A DNA stretch of 64,000 nt from Pseudomonadota bacterium. Its GTDB lineage: Bacteria > Pseudomonadota > Alphaproteobacteria > Rhizobiales > Xanthobacteraceae. Both the position numbers and the translations under genes were made by a program. Where the stretch lies: NCBI GenBank assembly GCA_003576765.1, contig QEVP01000007.1, forward strand, positions 39,811 to 103,810. Direction: 5' to 3'. Shown piece after piece: positions 30,252-39,279 of this stretch. Numbering within the stretch: position 1 is the first letter of the stretch; each line of letters starts with the position of its first letter. Under the pieces are notes generated by a model. That model had not been told where the DNA came from and did no database searches. It worked only from the letters and a program-made list of their open reading frames with translations.

Positions 30252-30381
30252 TATCCTTGTTTTTCGACCCTTTTGGCGTTAAGACACCGCCGAGCTTGGC
30301 GGCCCCCGCACCCCTGGAGGCTTGCCGCGAAGCTCGTGTGAGGCCGCGATGCGGCCTTTAACTTTTTGAAAAACAAGGATG
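30252..30381 (+). promoter_or_regulatory. Structured leader of rplY with SD-sequestering closing helix
   Basis: ATCCTTGTTTTTC (30253-30265) is the exact reverse complement of GAAAAACAAGGAT (30368-30380); one G-U pair outside and a G-U plus A-U pair inside extend the helix to 16 bp. Its 3' arm contains the rplY Shine-Dalgarno AAGGA (30375-30379). Three hairpins sit inside: 30287-30302 (CCGCC/GGCGG), 30317-30335 (bulged GAGGCTT/AAGCTC) and 30341-30357 (AGGCCGC/GCGGCCT). The shape resembles a multi-branched ribosomal-protein or riboswitch leader. Regulation by L25 itself is a hypothesis. Confidence 0.6.
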
Positions 30382-30387
30382 AACCCG

Positions 30388-31092
30388 ATGGCTTCCGTCA
30401 AGGAATTGAAGGCAAGCGCACGTCCGAAGGCCGGCAAGGGGGCCGCCCGGGCAGAGCGCCGCGCCGGCCGCGTGCCGGCCGTGATCTATGGTGGCAACGA
30501 ACCGCCGGTGACCGTCTCGCTCGCCGACAAGGAAGCGCGGACCGCGATCTTCGCCGGCCATTTCCTTACCACCGTCTTCGACATCGACCTCGACGGCAAG
30601 AAGCACCGGGTGATCCCGCGCGACTTCGCGCTCGACCCGATCAAGGATGTGCCGATCCATATCGATTTCCTCCGCCTCGGCAAGGGCGCCAAGATCCGCG
30701 TCAGCGTACCGCTGCGTGTCAGGGGCGCCGAGGTGTCGCCGGGCGTCAAGCGCGGCGGCACGGTCAACATCGTTGCCCACGCCGTCGAGCTGGAGGCCGA
30801 TCCCGATCACATTCCGCAGTTCATCGAGGTTGATGTCAGCAAGCTCGAGATCAACAACTCGGTGCATCTCAGCGACGTCGAACTGCCGAAGGGCGTGGTG
30901 CCGGTGCTGCGTGACGACCAGACGCTGGTGACGGTGGTGCCGCCCTCCGGCTACGGCGAGGAGGCCAAGTCGGCCGATGCGGCTGCGGCACCCGCCGCCG
31001 GCGCGGCGGCGCCCGCGGCTGGCGCGGCGGCTCCCGCTGCCGGCGCCAAGGCACCGGCGGCCAAGGCGCCCGCAGCCGACAAGAAGAAGTAG
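30388..31092 (+). CDS. rplY: 50S ribosomal protein L25/CTC
   Basis: 5S rRNA-binding ribosomal protein of the long CTC type, 234 residues. The N-terminal L25 domain (1-95) begins [18 protein letters not shown] with [12 protein letters not shown], and the C-terminal TL5-type beta domain (about 100-190) contains [18 protein letters not shown]. The last 40 residues are a low-complexity tail with repeats of AAPAAGA ending in lysines. ATG 30388 is chosen over ATG 30379, which overlaps the Shine-Dalgarno AAGGA. It is followed by pth, a common pairing. Confidence 0.96.
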   Translation: MASVKELKASARPKAGKGAARAERRAGRVPAVIYGGNEPPVTVSLADKEARTAIFAGHFLTTVFDIDLDGKKHRVIPRDFALDPIKDVPIHIDFLRLGKGAKIRVSVPLRVRGAEVSPGVKRGGTVNIVAHAVELEADPDHIPQFIEVDVSKLEINNSVHLSDVELPKGVVPVLRDDQTLVTVVPPSGYGEEAKSADAAAAPAAGAAAPAAGAAAPAAGAKAPAAKAPAADKKK

Positions 31093-31115
31093 GCGGGCGC
31101 GGGTCGCGCGCCGCC

Positions 31116-31721
31116 ATGCGCCTGTTCGTCGGACTGGGCAATCCCGGCACGAAGCATCAGGGCAACCGCCACAACATCGGCTTCATGGCGATCGACGCGG
31201 TGGCACGCCGCCACCGCTTCGCGCCGTGGCGGCGCCGCTTCCAGGGCGAGGCCGCCGAGGGCGAACTGGCGGGGCAGCGCATCGTGCTCCTCAAGCCCGC
31301 GACCTACATGAACGAGTCCGGCCGCGCCGTCGGCGAGGCGATGCGTTTCTTCAAGCTGGCGCTTGGCGACGTTGCCGTGTTCCATGACGAACTCGATCTG
31401 CCGCCGGGCAAGCTGCGCATCAAGACCGGCGGCGGCAACGCCGGGCACAACGGGTTGCGCTCGATCACCGCCCATATCGGCAACGACTACGCCCGCGTGC
31501 GGCTCGGCATCGGCCACCCCGGCCTCAAGCACCTGGTCCATGCCTATGTGCTTGGCGACTTCGCCAAGGCGGAGCGGCCGTGGGTCGAGGCGCTGTGCGA
31601 GGCGGTGGCCGATCACGCCGGGCTGTTGGCCGCGGGCGAGGAGGCGACCTTCCAGAACAAGGTGCATCTGGCGATGCAGGCGCAAGGTTTTGCGGGCGAC
31701 AACGGCAACGGCGATGGTTGA
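31116..31721 (+). CDS. pth: Peptidyl-tRNA hydrolase
   Basis: Recycles tRNA from prematurely released peptidyl-tRNA. The 201-residue protein starts [20 protein letters not shown] with active-site residues N9 and H19, and has the catalytic Asp in [13 protein letters not shown] and the conserved [13 protein letters not shown] loop. It starts 23 bases after the rplY stop, so the leader upstream of rplY would also influence pth transcript supply. Confidence 0.97.
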   Translation: MRLFVGLGNPGTKHQGNRHNIGFMAIDAVARRHRFAPWRRRFQGEAAEGELAGQRIVLLKPATYMNESGRAVGEAMRFFKLALGDVAVFHDELDLPPGKLRIKTGGGNAGHNGLRSITAHIGNDYARVRLGIGHPGLKHLVHAYVLGDFAKAERPWVEALCEAVADHAGLLAAGEEATFQNKVHLAMQAQGFAGDNGNGDG

Positions 31722-31744
31722 GCGCGGCCCGATCCCAGCCTGCT

Positions 31745-31781
31745 CCCTCCCCCGCTTGCGGGGGAGGGTAGGGTGGGGGTG
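31745..31781. repeat. Dispersed palindromic repeat, family B
   Basis: CCTCCCCCGC-TT-GCGGGGGAGG followed by GTAGGGTGGGGGTG, the same as at 3259-3296 except for the two loop bases. It lies between pth and ychF, about 20 bases after the pth stop, where its stem could help end transcription. Confidence 0.85.
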
Positions 31782-31834
31782 AATAGCCAACCCTCTCCCT
31801 CTCGCTTTTCCTCTCCCTCTTTCCAGGATCCGTC

Positions 31835-32932
31835 ATGGGCTTCAAATGCGGAATCGTCGGGCTGCCGAATGTCGGCAAATCGACGCTGTTCAATGCGCTC
31901 ACCGAAACCGCTGCGGCGCAGGCGGCGAACTATCCGTTCTGCACCATCGAGCCGAATGTCGGCGAGGTGGCGGTGCCCGATCCGCGCCTCGACAAGCTCG
32001 CGGCGATCGCCGGCTCGCGCGAGATCATCCCGACGCGGCTGACCTTCGTCGATATCGCCGGCCTGGTGCGCGGCGCCTCGAAAGGCGAGGGGCTCGGCAA
32101 CCAGTTCCTCTCCAACATCCGCGAGGTCGACGCGGTCGCGCATGTTGTGCGCTGCTTCGAGGATTCCGACATCACCCATGTCGAGGGCAAGATCGCGCCG
32201 CTCGACGATATCGCGACCATCGAGACCGAGTTGATGCTCGCCGACCTCGACAGCCTGGAGAAGCGCGTCGATAACCTGACCAAGAAGGCGCGCGGCGGCG
32301 ACAAGGATGCCAAAGAGAGCCTCGACCTCGTGACCCGCACGCTCGAGCTGCTGCGCGAGGGCCGGCCGGCACGTTTCCTCGACCGCAAGCCGGGGGAGGA
32401 GCGCGCCTTCCGCATGCTCGGGCTTTTGACCTCGAAGCCGGTGCTCTACGTCTGCAACGTCGAGGAAGGTGCCGCCGCCACCGGCAACGCCTATTCGGCC
32501 GCGGTCGCCGCGCATGCGGAGAAGGAAGGCGCGGTCGCGGTGGCGATCTCCGCCAAGATCGAATCGGAGATCGCCACGCTGTCGCGCGAGGAGCGCGCCG
32601 AGTTCCTCGACACGCTCGGGCTGGAGGAGGCCGGTCTCGATCGCCTGATCCGCGCCGGCTACCGGCTGCTCGACCTCATCACCTATTTCACGGTGGGACC
32701 GAAGGAGGCGCGCGCCTGGACCATCACCCGCGGCACCCGCGCGCCGCAGGCGGCCGGCGTCATCCATACCGACTTCGAGAAGGGGTTTATCCGCGCCGAG
32801 ACCATCGCCTATGACGACTACGTCGCGCATGGCGGCGAGGCCGGCGCGCGCGAGGCCGGGCGGCTGCGTCTCGAAGGCAAGGACTACATCGTCGCCGACG
32901 GCGACGTCATGCACTTCCGCTTCGCCAACTGA
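31835..32932 (+). CDS. ychF: Redox-regulated ATPase/GTPase YchF (OLA1 family)
   Basis: Universally conserved Obg-related P-loop protein of 365 residues. The G1 loop is [14 protein letters not shown] (residues 8-21), G3 is [19 protein letters not shown], and the C-terminal TGS domain shows [15 protein letters not shown] and the end [16 protein letters not shown]. The family binds ATP more readily than GTP and associates with ribosomes. Located after pth, a frequent bacterial neighbour. Confidence 0.97.
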   Translation: MGFKCGIVGLPNVGKSTLFNALTETAAAQAANYPFCTIEPNVGEVAVPDPRLDKLAAIAGSREIIPTRLTFVDIAGLVRGASKGEGLGNQFLSNIREVDAVAHVVRCFEDSDITHVEGKIAPLDDIATIETELMLADLDSLEKRVDNLTKKARGGDKDAKESLDLVTRTLELLREGRPARFLDRKPGEERAFRMLGLLTSKPVLYVCNVEEGAAATGNAYSAAVAAHAEKEGAVAVAISAKIESEIATLSREERAEFLDTLGLEEAGLDRLIRAGYRLLDLITYFTVGPKEARAWTITRGTRAPQAAGVIHTDFEKGFIRAETIAYDDYVAHGGEAGAREAGRLRLEGKDYIVADGDVMHFRFAN

Positions 32933-32962
32933 GCGCTTTTCCGCCGCGGACGCTGCGTCACC

Positions 32963-33256
32963 TCAAAGGCCGTGGCCACGGTCGCGGATGGCGCCGAGGT
33001 GCTCGTTGATGCGGAAGATGATGAGGACAAGCTCGGCCACGATCCGCGCGAACACCACGCCGACCAGGAGGCCGGCGATCGACGACAGGATGACGATGAA
33101 GCCGGCAAACGGGCTGATCGCCATCATGGTCAGGCCCGAACCGATACCGGAGAGCGAAAACAGCGCCATCAGCGCGATCACCAGCCAGTAGAAGGTCTTG
33201 ATGATCGTCGGGGTGATGAACCGATCCCACTGGAAAAGATCGCGAAATTCAAGCAT
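32963..33256 (-). CDS. DUF4282 family membrane protein
   Basis: A 97-residue membrane protein with two transmembrane helices (about 22-42 and 52-75). The start MLEFRDLFQWDRFITPTIIK and the motif IVAELVLIIFRINEHL fit DUF4282, a family of small bacterial membrane proteins of unknown function. The start at 33256 is chosen as the first Met with family-like sequence; nine further codons are open upstream. It converges on ychF with a gap of 30 bases. Confidence 0.8.
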   Translation of the reverse strand: MLEFRDLFQWDRFITPTIIKTFYWLVIALMALFSLSGIGSGLTMMAISPFAGFIVILSSIAGLLVGVVFARIVAELVLIIFRINEHLGAIRDRGHGL

Positions 33257-33405
33257 CGGGACGCTCCTGGCGTATCGTCGCAAGCTACAGGACGGAATCG
33301 GCGCACCACCCTCCGGTCATTGCCGACGGTGCAGGCAGTCGCCAGCGGCTTGTGATCGCTGCGAATAACGGCCACAATCGGGCTTTCCTCCCGATATGCA
33401 CCCCC

Positions 33406-33897
33406 ATGACAACGCCTGCGACAAACTCCCCTTCCGACACACTCGTGTTCGAGGACTTCGCCCCCGGCCATTACGGCACCTTTGGCCCGCGCCATGTTTC
33501 GCGCGAGGACATGCTGGCCTTTGCCGCGGAGTTCGATCCGCAGCCGATGCACCTCGACGAGGAGGCGGCGAAGCACTCGATGCTCGGCGGGCTGTCGGGC
33601 TCGGGCTGGCACCTCGGCTCGCTGACGATGCGGATGATGTTCGACGCCTTCCTGCACCGCGCCGCCTCGCTCGGCTCGCCGGGCGTGGAGACGCTGCGCT
33701 GGATGGCGCCGCTGCGCCCCGGTGACGATATCACCCTCGACCTCGACGTGCTCGACTGCCGCGCCTCGCGCAGCCGCCCCGAGATGGGCTTCGTCAAGCT
33801 CAAGGCGCGCGTCAGCAACGCGGCCGGCATCACGCTGTTGGAGCTGGTCAGCCCGTTGATGATCAAGCGCCGGTCCGCGGCTGCGGCGGAGGGTTAG
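33406..33897 (+). CDS. MaoC-like dehydratase
   Basis: A 163-residue single hot-dog fold protein of the MaoC (R)-hydratase group. The catalytic dyad pattern D-x4-H is present in FAAEFDPQPMHLDEEAA, and GLSGSGWHLGSLTMRM is the following conserved helix. Substrate is an acyl-CoA of unknown chain, or another enoyl thioester. ATG 33406 is chosen; frame opens at 33352. It is followed six bases later by a second MaoC paralogue, so the two may form a heterodimer. Confidence 0.87.
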   Translation: MTTPATNSPSDTLVFEDFAPGHYGTFGPRHVSREDMLAFAAEFDPQPMHLDEEAAKHSMLGGLSGSGWHLGSLTMRMMFDAFLHRAASLGSPGVETLRWMAPLRPGDDITLDLDVLDCRASRSRPEMGFVKLKARVSNAAGITLLELVSPLMIKRRSAAAAEG

Positions 33898-33902
33898 GCA
33901 CG

Positions 33903-34382
33903 ATGCGGTTTTTCGAGGATCTGCGGGTCGGCTCCCAGCTCGATCTCGGCTCGTTCACCTTCACCGCCGACAACATCAAGGCATTCGCGCGCCAGTTCGA
34001 TCCGCAAGCCTTCCACCTCGACGAGGAAGCAGGGCGGGCGTCGCATTTCGGCGGTCTCGCCGCGTCCGGCTGGCATGTCGGTTCGGTGTGCATGCGGATG
34101 CTGGTCGATCAGGCCCGGCGTGAGGCCGAAGAGGCGCGGCGGCGCGGCGAGGAGGTCGCGGTGTGGGGGCCGTCTCCGGGCTTCCGCGATCTGAAGTGGC
34201 TGAAGCCCGTGCTGGCCGGCGACACCGTCCGCTTTGCCTCCGAGGTGGTGGGCTTGCGCAAATCCGCGTCGCGGCCGGAGTGGGGTATTCTGGAGGCGCG
34301 CAACACCGGCACCAACCAGCGCGGTGAACCGGTCTATTCGATAGTCGCCTCGGCCTTCGTGCCGCACCGCAGGCGAGCCTGA
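33903..34382 (+). CDS. MaoC-like dehydratase (second of tandem pair)
   Basis: A 159-residue hot-dog protein related to the preceding gene product. FARQFDPQAFHLDEEAGRA gives the same D-x4-H dyad and GLAASGWHVGSVCMRMLVDQ the matching helix, while a loop EEARRRGEEVAVWGPSPGFR is inserted relative to its neighbour. MRFFEDLRVGSQLDLGSFTF is a typical start. Six bases separate the two genes, consistent with duplication and co-expression. Confidence 0.87.
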   Translation: MRFFEDLRVGSQLDLGSFTFTADNIKAFARQFDPQAFHLDEEAGRASHFGGLAASGWHVGSVCMRMLVDQARREAEEARRRGEEVAVWGPSPGFRDLKWLKPVLAGDTVRFASEVVGLRKSASRPEWGILEARNTGTNQRGEPVYSIVASAFVPHRRRA

Positions 34383-34413
34383 GCGGGGGGTCGCTCCTGC
34401 AACAGGAGACGCT

Positions 34414-35346
34414 ATGTCGAACGCGCGCGTGCTGGCCACCGGGCTCGCATTTCCCGAAGGCCCGATTGCCCTGCCGGACGGCTCGGTGGTGCTGGTGGAA
34501 ATTCGCGCGCAGCAACTGACGCGGGTGTGGCCGGACGGTCGCAAGGAGACGGTCGCCGCGTTGCCCGGCGGTCCCAACGGCGCCGCGATCGGCCCCGACG
34601 GCAAATGCTACGTCTGCAACAACGGCGGCTTCGGCTGGATCACGACGCGCAGCGGCGTCCATGTGCCCGGCCCGCCGGCACCGTCCGAGTATCTCGGCGG
34701 CTCGCTGCAACGAGTCGATCTCGTCAGCGGAAAGGTCGAGACGCTGTTCACCCGTTGCGGCGACCAGCCGCTGCGCGGCCCGAACGACCTGGTGTTCGAC
34801 CGCCACGGCGGGTTGTGGTTCTCCGATCTCGGCAAACGGCGCACGCACGACATGGACCTCGGCGCCGCCTACTACATGACACCCGGTGGCGGCCGGCTGA
34901 TCGACGCGGTGCGCGGCGTGCTGCCGGCCAACGGCATCGGTTTGTCGCCCGATGAGGCAACTCTCTACATTGCCGAGACGCCGACGGCGCGGCTGTGGGC
35001 CTTCGATCTCACCGCGCCCGGCGAAATCCGCTCGCGCAGCGTCAGCTATCGCGGCGAGGCCGGCCGGCCGATCGCCGGGCTCGGCGGTTATCAGATGTTC
35101 GATTCGCTGGCGGTCGAGGCGTCGGGCAATATCTGCGTGGCGACGCTGATCTCAGGCTGCATCTCGGTGATCGCGCCCGATGGCCGGCTCGTCGAGCAGA
35201 TCGAGACCGGCGACCGCCTCACCACCAACATCGCCTTCGGCGGGCCGGACCTGAAAACCGCCTACATCACGCTGTCGGGCCGCGGCGAACTGATCGCGAT
35301 GGACTGGCCGCGCCCCGGCCTGCCGCTGAATTTCCTCAACAGGTAA
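34414..35346 (+). CDS. SMP-30/gluconolactonase/LRE-family protein
   Basis: A 310-residue six-bladed beta-propeller of the SMP-30 family, calcium-dependent lactonases or esterases. The conserved metal and active-site regions are visible as LAFPEGPIALPDGSVVLVEI (about 10-29), RGPNDLVFDRHGGLWFSD and GIGLSPDEATLYIAET. No signal peptide. Together with the two MaoC genes upstream it suggests a small catabolic operon, but the lactone is not identifiable. Confidence 0.88.
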   Translation: MSNARVLATGLAFPEGPIALPDGSVVLVEIRAQQLTRVWPDGRKETVAALPGGPNGAAIGPDGKCYVCNNGGFGWITTRSGVHVPGPPAPSEYLGGSLQRVDLVSGKVETLFTRCGDQPLRGPNDLVFDRHGGLWFSDLGKRRTHDMDLGAAYYMTPGGGRLIDAVRGVLPANGIGLSPDEATLYIAETPTARLWAFDLTAPGEIRSRSVSYRGEAGRPIAGLGGYQMFDSLAVEASGNICVATLISGCISVIAPDGRLVEQIETGDRLTTNIAFGGPDLKTAYITLSGRGELIAMDWPRPGLPLNFLNR

Positions 35347-35368
35347 CTTGCTTCGATGGGACCGCATC

Positions 35369-35959
35369 ATGCCCTGGCTTGAACCGGTGACGCTTGCTGG
35401 ACCCGCCGCCCGCCTCGAACCGCTGGCGCCGGCGCATCATGACGGCCTCGTCGCCGCCGTCCGCGACGGCGAGTTGTGGCGGCTGTGGTACACCTCGATC
35501 CCGCATCCCGATGCCATGATGGCCGAGATCGAGCGGCGGCTCGACCTGCAACGCGCCGGCACCATGCTGCCGTTCACGGTGAAGGACGCCGGCGGCGCCA
35601 TCGCCGGCATGACCACCTACATGAACGTCGATGCGAATAACCGCCGCGTCGAGATCGGCTCGACCTGGTATGCGAAGCGCGTGCAGCGTTCGGCGCTCAA
35701 CACCCAGTGCAAGCTCATGTTGCTGACGCACGCCTTCGAGACGCTCGACTGCATCGCGGTCGAATTCCGCACGCATTTCTTCAATCACCAGAGCCGCCGC
35801 GGCATCGAGCGGCTCGGGGCCAAGCAGGACGGCGTATTGCGCAACCATCAGGTGTCGCCCAACGGCACGCTGCGCGACACCGTGGTGTACAGCATCATCG
35901 CCGCCGAGTGGCCGACGGTGAAGGCGCACCTGACGTTCCAGCTCGAGCGGCCGCGATAG
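35369..35959 (+). CDS. GNAT family N-acetyltransferase (RimJ-like)
   Basis: A 196-residue acetyltransferase with the RimJ-like order: N-terminal LEPLAPAHHDGLVAAV, central RVEIGSTWYAKRVQRSALNT (acetyl-CoA-binding region), and C-terminal VEFRTHFFNHQSRRGIERLG, the substitute for the usual NxxSxxxxxKxGF motif. Substrate unknown; members of this subgroup are often annotated as acyl-CoA-independent aminoglycoside or protein acetyltransferases without proof. ATG 35369 is chosen over a TTG at 35348. Confidence 0.85.
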   Translation: MPWLEPVTLAGPAARLEPLAPAHHDGLVAAVRDGELWRLWYTSIPHPDAMMAEIERRLDLQRAGTMLPFTVKDAGGAIAGMTTYMNVDANNRRVEIGSTWYAKRVQRSALNTQCKLMLLTHAFETLDCIAVEFRTHFFNHQSRRGIERLGAKQDGVLRNHQVSPNGTLRDTVVYSIIAAEWPTVKAHLTFQLERPR

Positions 35960-35972
35960 AGCTATCTGGTGC

Positions 35973-36098
35973 GTGTCCCGGATGCGGTGCGGCATGTCAT
36001 GCCGCGCCGCTGATCCGGGGACCGTTCCGACCGCGGCATCTGAAACGGTCCCGGCTCTGCGCCGCACCGTTGCACGCTGCGTCGCGTCCGGGACACGA
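35973..36098. repeat. Dispersed palindromic repeat, family C
   Basis: A 126-base element bounded by GTGTCCCGGATGCGGTGCGG and GCGTCGCGTCCGGGACACG. Inside are ATGCCGC and GACCGT/ACGGTC arms, so the whole can fold as nested inverted repeats. Other copies: 46877-47006, 52591-52722, 58565-58688 and a fragment at 56870-56895. It fills the convergent gap between the acetyltransferase and the EAL protein. Confidence 0.88.
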
Positions 36099-36108
36099 CG
36101 GCCCCCCG

Positions 36109-39006
36109 CTACGCCGTTGCTTCCAGCCGCGTCTCGGTCAACAGCCGCATCGCCGAGGATGCGTCCATCGGCTCGCCGAAGGCAAAGCCCTGCCCGAACT
36201 CGCAGCCGATCTGGTACAGCTCCACCGCGTCGGAATCGGTCTCGACACCCTCGGCGACGACGCTCATGCCGAGATCGTGCGCCATGGCGACGATCGACTT
36301 CAGGATCACCGGGCGGGTGCCGCGGCTCGACGTGCGCACCAGCGACTGGTCGATCTTGAGCGTGTCGAACGGGAAGCGGTTGAGATAGGCCAGCGACGAA
36401 TGGCCGGTGCCGAAATCGTCGAGCGCGAGCCCGACGCCGAGTTCGCGGATGCGCTGGAGCATCTGCGTGGCATGCTCCGGGTTCTCCATCACCAACGACT
36501 CGGTGAGTTCGAGCTTGAGCGAGCCGCGCGCCACCGAGGAGCGCGCCAGCACGCTGCGGGTGTCGTGGATCAGGTCGTGGCGCAAGAGTTGCCGCGAGGA
36601 GACGTTGACGCTGACGAAGATCGGCTGGCGCGCGCGCATGGCGTGCTGCCACACCGCGAGCTGCCGCGCCGCCTGGTCCATCACGAACACGCCGAGATCG
36701 ACGATAAAACCGCTTTCCTCGGCGATCGAGATGAATTCCGAGGGCGCCATGCGGCCGAGCTTGGGGTGGTCCCAGCGCACCAGTGCCTCGAAGCCGGCGA
36801 CGGTGCGATCCTCCAGCCGTATGATTGGCTGGTAGAGGATGGCGATCTGGTCGCGCTCGATGGCGCGGCGCAGTTCGGACTCCAGCGTCAGGCGGTCGAG
36901 CTTGCGGGCGCGCATCGCCGCCTTGTAGACGTCGATGCGGTCGCCGCCGATCCGCTTGGAATGGTACATCGCCAGCTCGGCGTCCTTGACGATGTTGTCG
37001 GAGAGCGCCACCTGCGGGTCGGAGAGCGCCAGCCCGATCGAGGCGGTGATGAAGATCTCGCGCTCGTTGAAGGTGATCGGCGCGCGGATGGTCTTGCGGA
37101 TGGTCTCGGCCAGCGCCGTGATGCGCGCCGGGTTCTGCTCCGACAGCAGGATCAGGCCGAACTGGTCGCCGGCGAGCCGCGCCAGCGTGTCCTGGGCTTT
37201 AAGGATGCGGGTGAGGCGGCGCGACAGCGTCAGCAGGATCGAATCGCCGACCGCCATGCCGACCGAGTCGTTGACCTGCTTGAAGCGGTCGAGGTCGATC
37301 ACCATCACCGTCGGCTTCAGCGTCGGGACGGTCTTGGTCAGCGTCGCCACCGCGCGCAGGCGGTCGAGGAACAGCGTGCGGTTGGGCAGGCCGGTCAGGT
37401 TGTCGTGCACCGAGTCGTGCAGCATGCGCTCTTCGGCGTTCTTGAAGGCGGTGATGTCGGTCAGCGTGCCGACGACGCGGGCGACCTCGCCGTCGGAGCC
37501 GACCACCGGGCGCGCCTTGAGCGCGAACCACAGGAAGTGGCCGTCGGGGGTGCGCAGGCGGAAATCCTGATTGAGGCGGCCGCGACGCTGGTCGAGCACG
37601 CTGTCGAGCGCGGTGCGGAAGCGGTCCTGGTCGAGCGGATGCAGCACCTCGAGCCAGCTTGCCGCCGGTCCTTCCAGTGTGCCGCGCTTGAGGCCGAGCA
37701 GCGCCTCGGTCTCGGCGGAGGTGAACACCTTGTCGGAGGAGACGTCCCAGTCCCAGATCAGGTCGCCGGAGCCGGTCAGCGCCAGCGCCCGCTGCTCCAT
37801 GTCGGAGACGATGCCGCCGCCGGTGCCGCCGGCGAAGGCATGCTGCATCACCGTGAAGCCGATCAGCATCACGATCAGCACCAGGCCGCCGAGCAGCGCC
37901 GGCCCGACGATGTCATTGGCGATGCCGCCCTCCACGGTGATGCCGGCGGCGATCACCCACACCACCAGCAGGAACCAGGTCGGGATCAGCAGCACCGCGC
38001 GGTCGAAGCCGTGCGCGGACAGGTAGACCACGAGCGCGAAGCCGAAGATCGCGATCAGCGCCAGCGACAACCGGGCGATCCCCGAGGCGACCGCCGGATC
38101 GAACAGCGCCAGCGCCACCAGCGAGCCGAGGAAGGCGAGCCAGCCCAGCGTGATGTGCGAATAGCGCACATGCCAGCGGCTGAGGTTGAGGTAGGCGAAC
38201 AGAAACACCAACAGCGTTGCGGCGAGGATTGCCTCGCTGGCGGCGCGCCAGATGCGCTCGGCGCCGCCGGCAGTGTCGAGAATCTTGCCCCAGAAGCCGA
38301 AATCGATGCCGATATAGACCAGCACCGCCCAGGCCAGCGCCGCGGCCGCCGGGAACATGATGCTGCCCTTGACCACGAACAGCATGGTCAGCACCAGCGC
38401 CAGCAGCCCTGAGATGCCGATGACGATGCCCTGGTACAGCGTGAACGAGTTGACCTTGTCCTTGTAGGCTTCCGGTTCCCACAGATAGACCTGCGGCACG
38501 TTGTCGGTGCGCAGTTCGGCAACGAAGGTGATGACCGCGCCGGGGTCGAGCGTGATGCGGAAGATGTCGGCGGTGGCGCTGTCCTGCCGCTCGGGGCGGT
38601 CGCCCGACGACGGCGTGACGGTGGCGATGCGCGACAGTCCGAGGTCGGGCCACAACAGGCCGGAGCCGACCATGCGGTAGTGCGGCACGACGATCAGGCG
38701 GTCGAGCTGGTCGTCGGTGTTGTTGGCGAGCGCGAACACCATCCAGTTCTGACCGCCCTCGCGGGCGCGCACCTCGATGCGGCGCACGATGCCGTCGGTG
38801 CCCGGCGCGGTCGAAACCTGGATGCGGTCGCTGTCGCTGCGCTGGCGGTCGAGCACGGCAGTGAGATCGATGGCCGGCACGTCGCTGCGCACGCTGACGG
38901 CCTCGACGGCCTCAGCCGGCAGGGTCGCTGCAACGAGCGCGGCACCCAGAGCGAGCGGCGCGACGACGGGGGCGAGGTGCGACGCGAGGCGCCTGATCAA
39001 ACGCAA
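36109..39006 (-). CDS. Membrane PAS-GGDEF-EAL protein (probable c-di-GMP phosphodiesterase)
   Basis: A 965-residue cyclic-di-GMP turnover protein. Order: signal sequence (about 1-34), periplasmic sensing domain (35-188), seven or so transmembrane helices (about 190-390, 7TMR-DISM-like), PAS (about 405-520), GGDEF (about 530-695), EAL (about 705-955). The GGDEF motif is degenerate, AGDQF at 612-616, and the upstream I-site RxxD reads KAQD. The EAL site is intact: EALVRW (740-745), ELTES (833-837), DDFGTG (863-868), KID (884-886) and EGVE (919-922). Phosphodiesterase activity is therefore expected, with GGDEF probably regulatory. Output pathway unknown. Confidence 0.92.
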   Translation of the reverse strand: MRLIRRLASHLAPVVAPLALGAALVAATLPAEAVEAVSVRSDVPAIDLTAVLDRQRSDSDRIQVSTAPGTDGIVRRIEVRAREGGQNWMVFALANNTDDQLDRLIVVPHYRMVGSGLLWPDLGLSRIATVTPSSGDRPERQDSATADIFRITLDPGAVITFVAELRTDNVPQVYLWEPEAYKDKVNSFTLYQGIVIGISGLLALVLTMLFVVKGSIMFPAAAALAWAVLVYIGIDFGFWGKILDTAGGAERIWRAASEAILAATLLVFLFAYLNLSRWHVRYSHITLGWLAFLGSLVALALFDPAVASGIARLSLALIAIFGFALVVYLSAHGFDRAVLLIPTWFLLVVWVIAAGITVEGGIANDIVGPALLGGLVLIVMLIGFTVMQHAFAGGTGGGIVSDMEQRALALTGSGDLIWDWDVSSDKVFTSAETEALLGLKRGTLEGPAASWLEVLHPLDQDRFRTALDSVLDQRRGRLNQDFRLRTPDGHFLWFALKARPVVGSDGEVARVVGTLTDITAFKNAEERMLHDSVHDNLTGLPNRTLFLDRLRAVATLTKTVPTLKPTVMVIDLDRFKQVNDSVGMAVGDSILLTLSRRLTRILKAQDTLARLAGDQFGLILLSEQNPARITALAETIRKTIRAPITFNEREIFITASIGLALSDPQVALSDNIVKDAELAMYHSKRIGGDRIDVYKAAMRARKLDRLTLESELRRAIERDQIAILYQPIIRLEDRTVAGFEALVRWDHPKLGRMAPSEFISIAEESGFIVDLGVFVMDQAARQLAVWQHAMRARQPIFVSVNVSSRQLLRHDLIHDTRSVLARSSVARGSLKLELTESLVMENPEHATQMLQRIRELGVGLALDDFGTGHSSLAYLNRFPFDTLKIDQSLVRTSSRGTRPVILKSIVAMAHDLGMSVVAEGVETDSDAVELYQIGCEFGQGFAFGEPMDASSAMRLLTETRLEATA

Positions 39007-39279
39007 CGGCTTTGTCTCCGCGCTCGGGTGGGGGTCGGAACCAGCTTCGCGTCCGCTGCCATCATTGCCATGAAAGCAAGAGAAATCATAGATTTTCCAC
39101 GCCCTGCCACGGGGGCCGGGGGCGCTGCCGCCCTGGTCCGCCGGCGGTCGCGACCGTCATTTGCGCGTGCGGCTTTTCCATGGTGTCCTGACCGGGCGGC
39201 TGGGAATGGGGAAGCCCGTGCTACCTCAGCCGGGCCGGCGCTGGCAACCGTCCGGCGGCGAGTTGGGAGAGACGAAACG

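Noticed and set aside
30341..30360. Simple terminator for the UbiK-like gene
   Set aside because: The stem AGGCCGC/GCGGCCT is followed by TTTAACTTTTT, which could end transcription, but it is nested inside the long rplY leader helix and lies 142 bases from the UbiK stop, so it is better read as part of the leader. An attenuator role stays possible.
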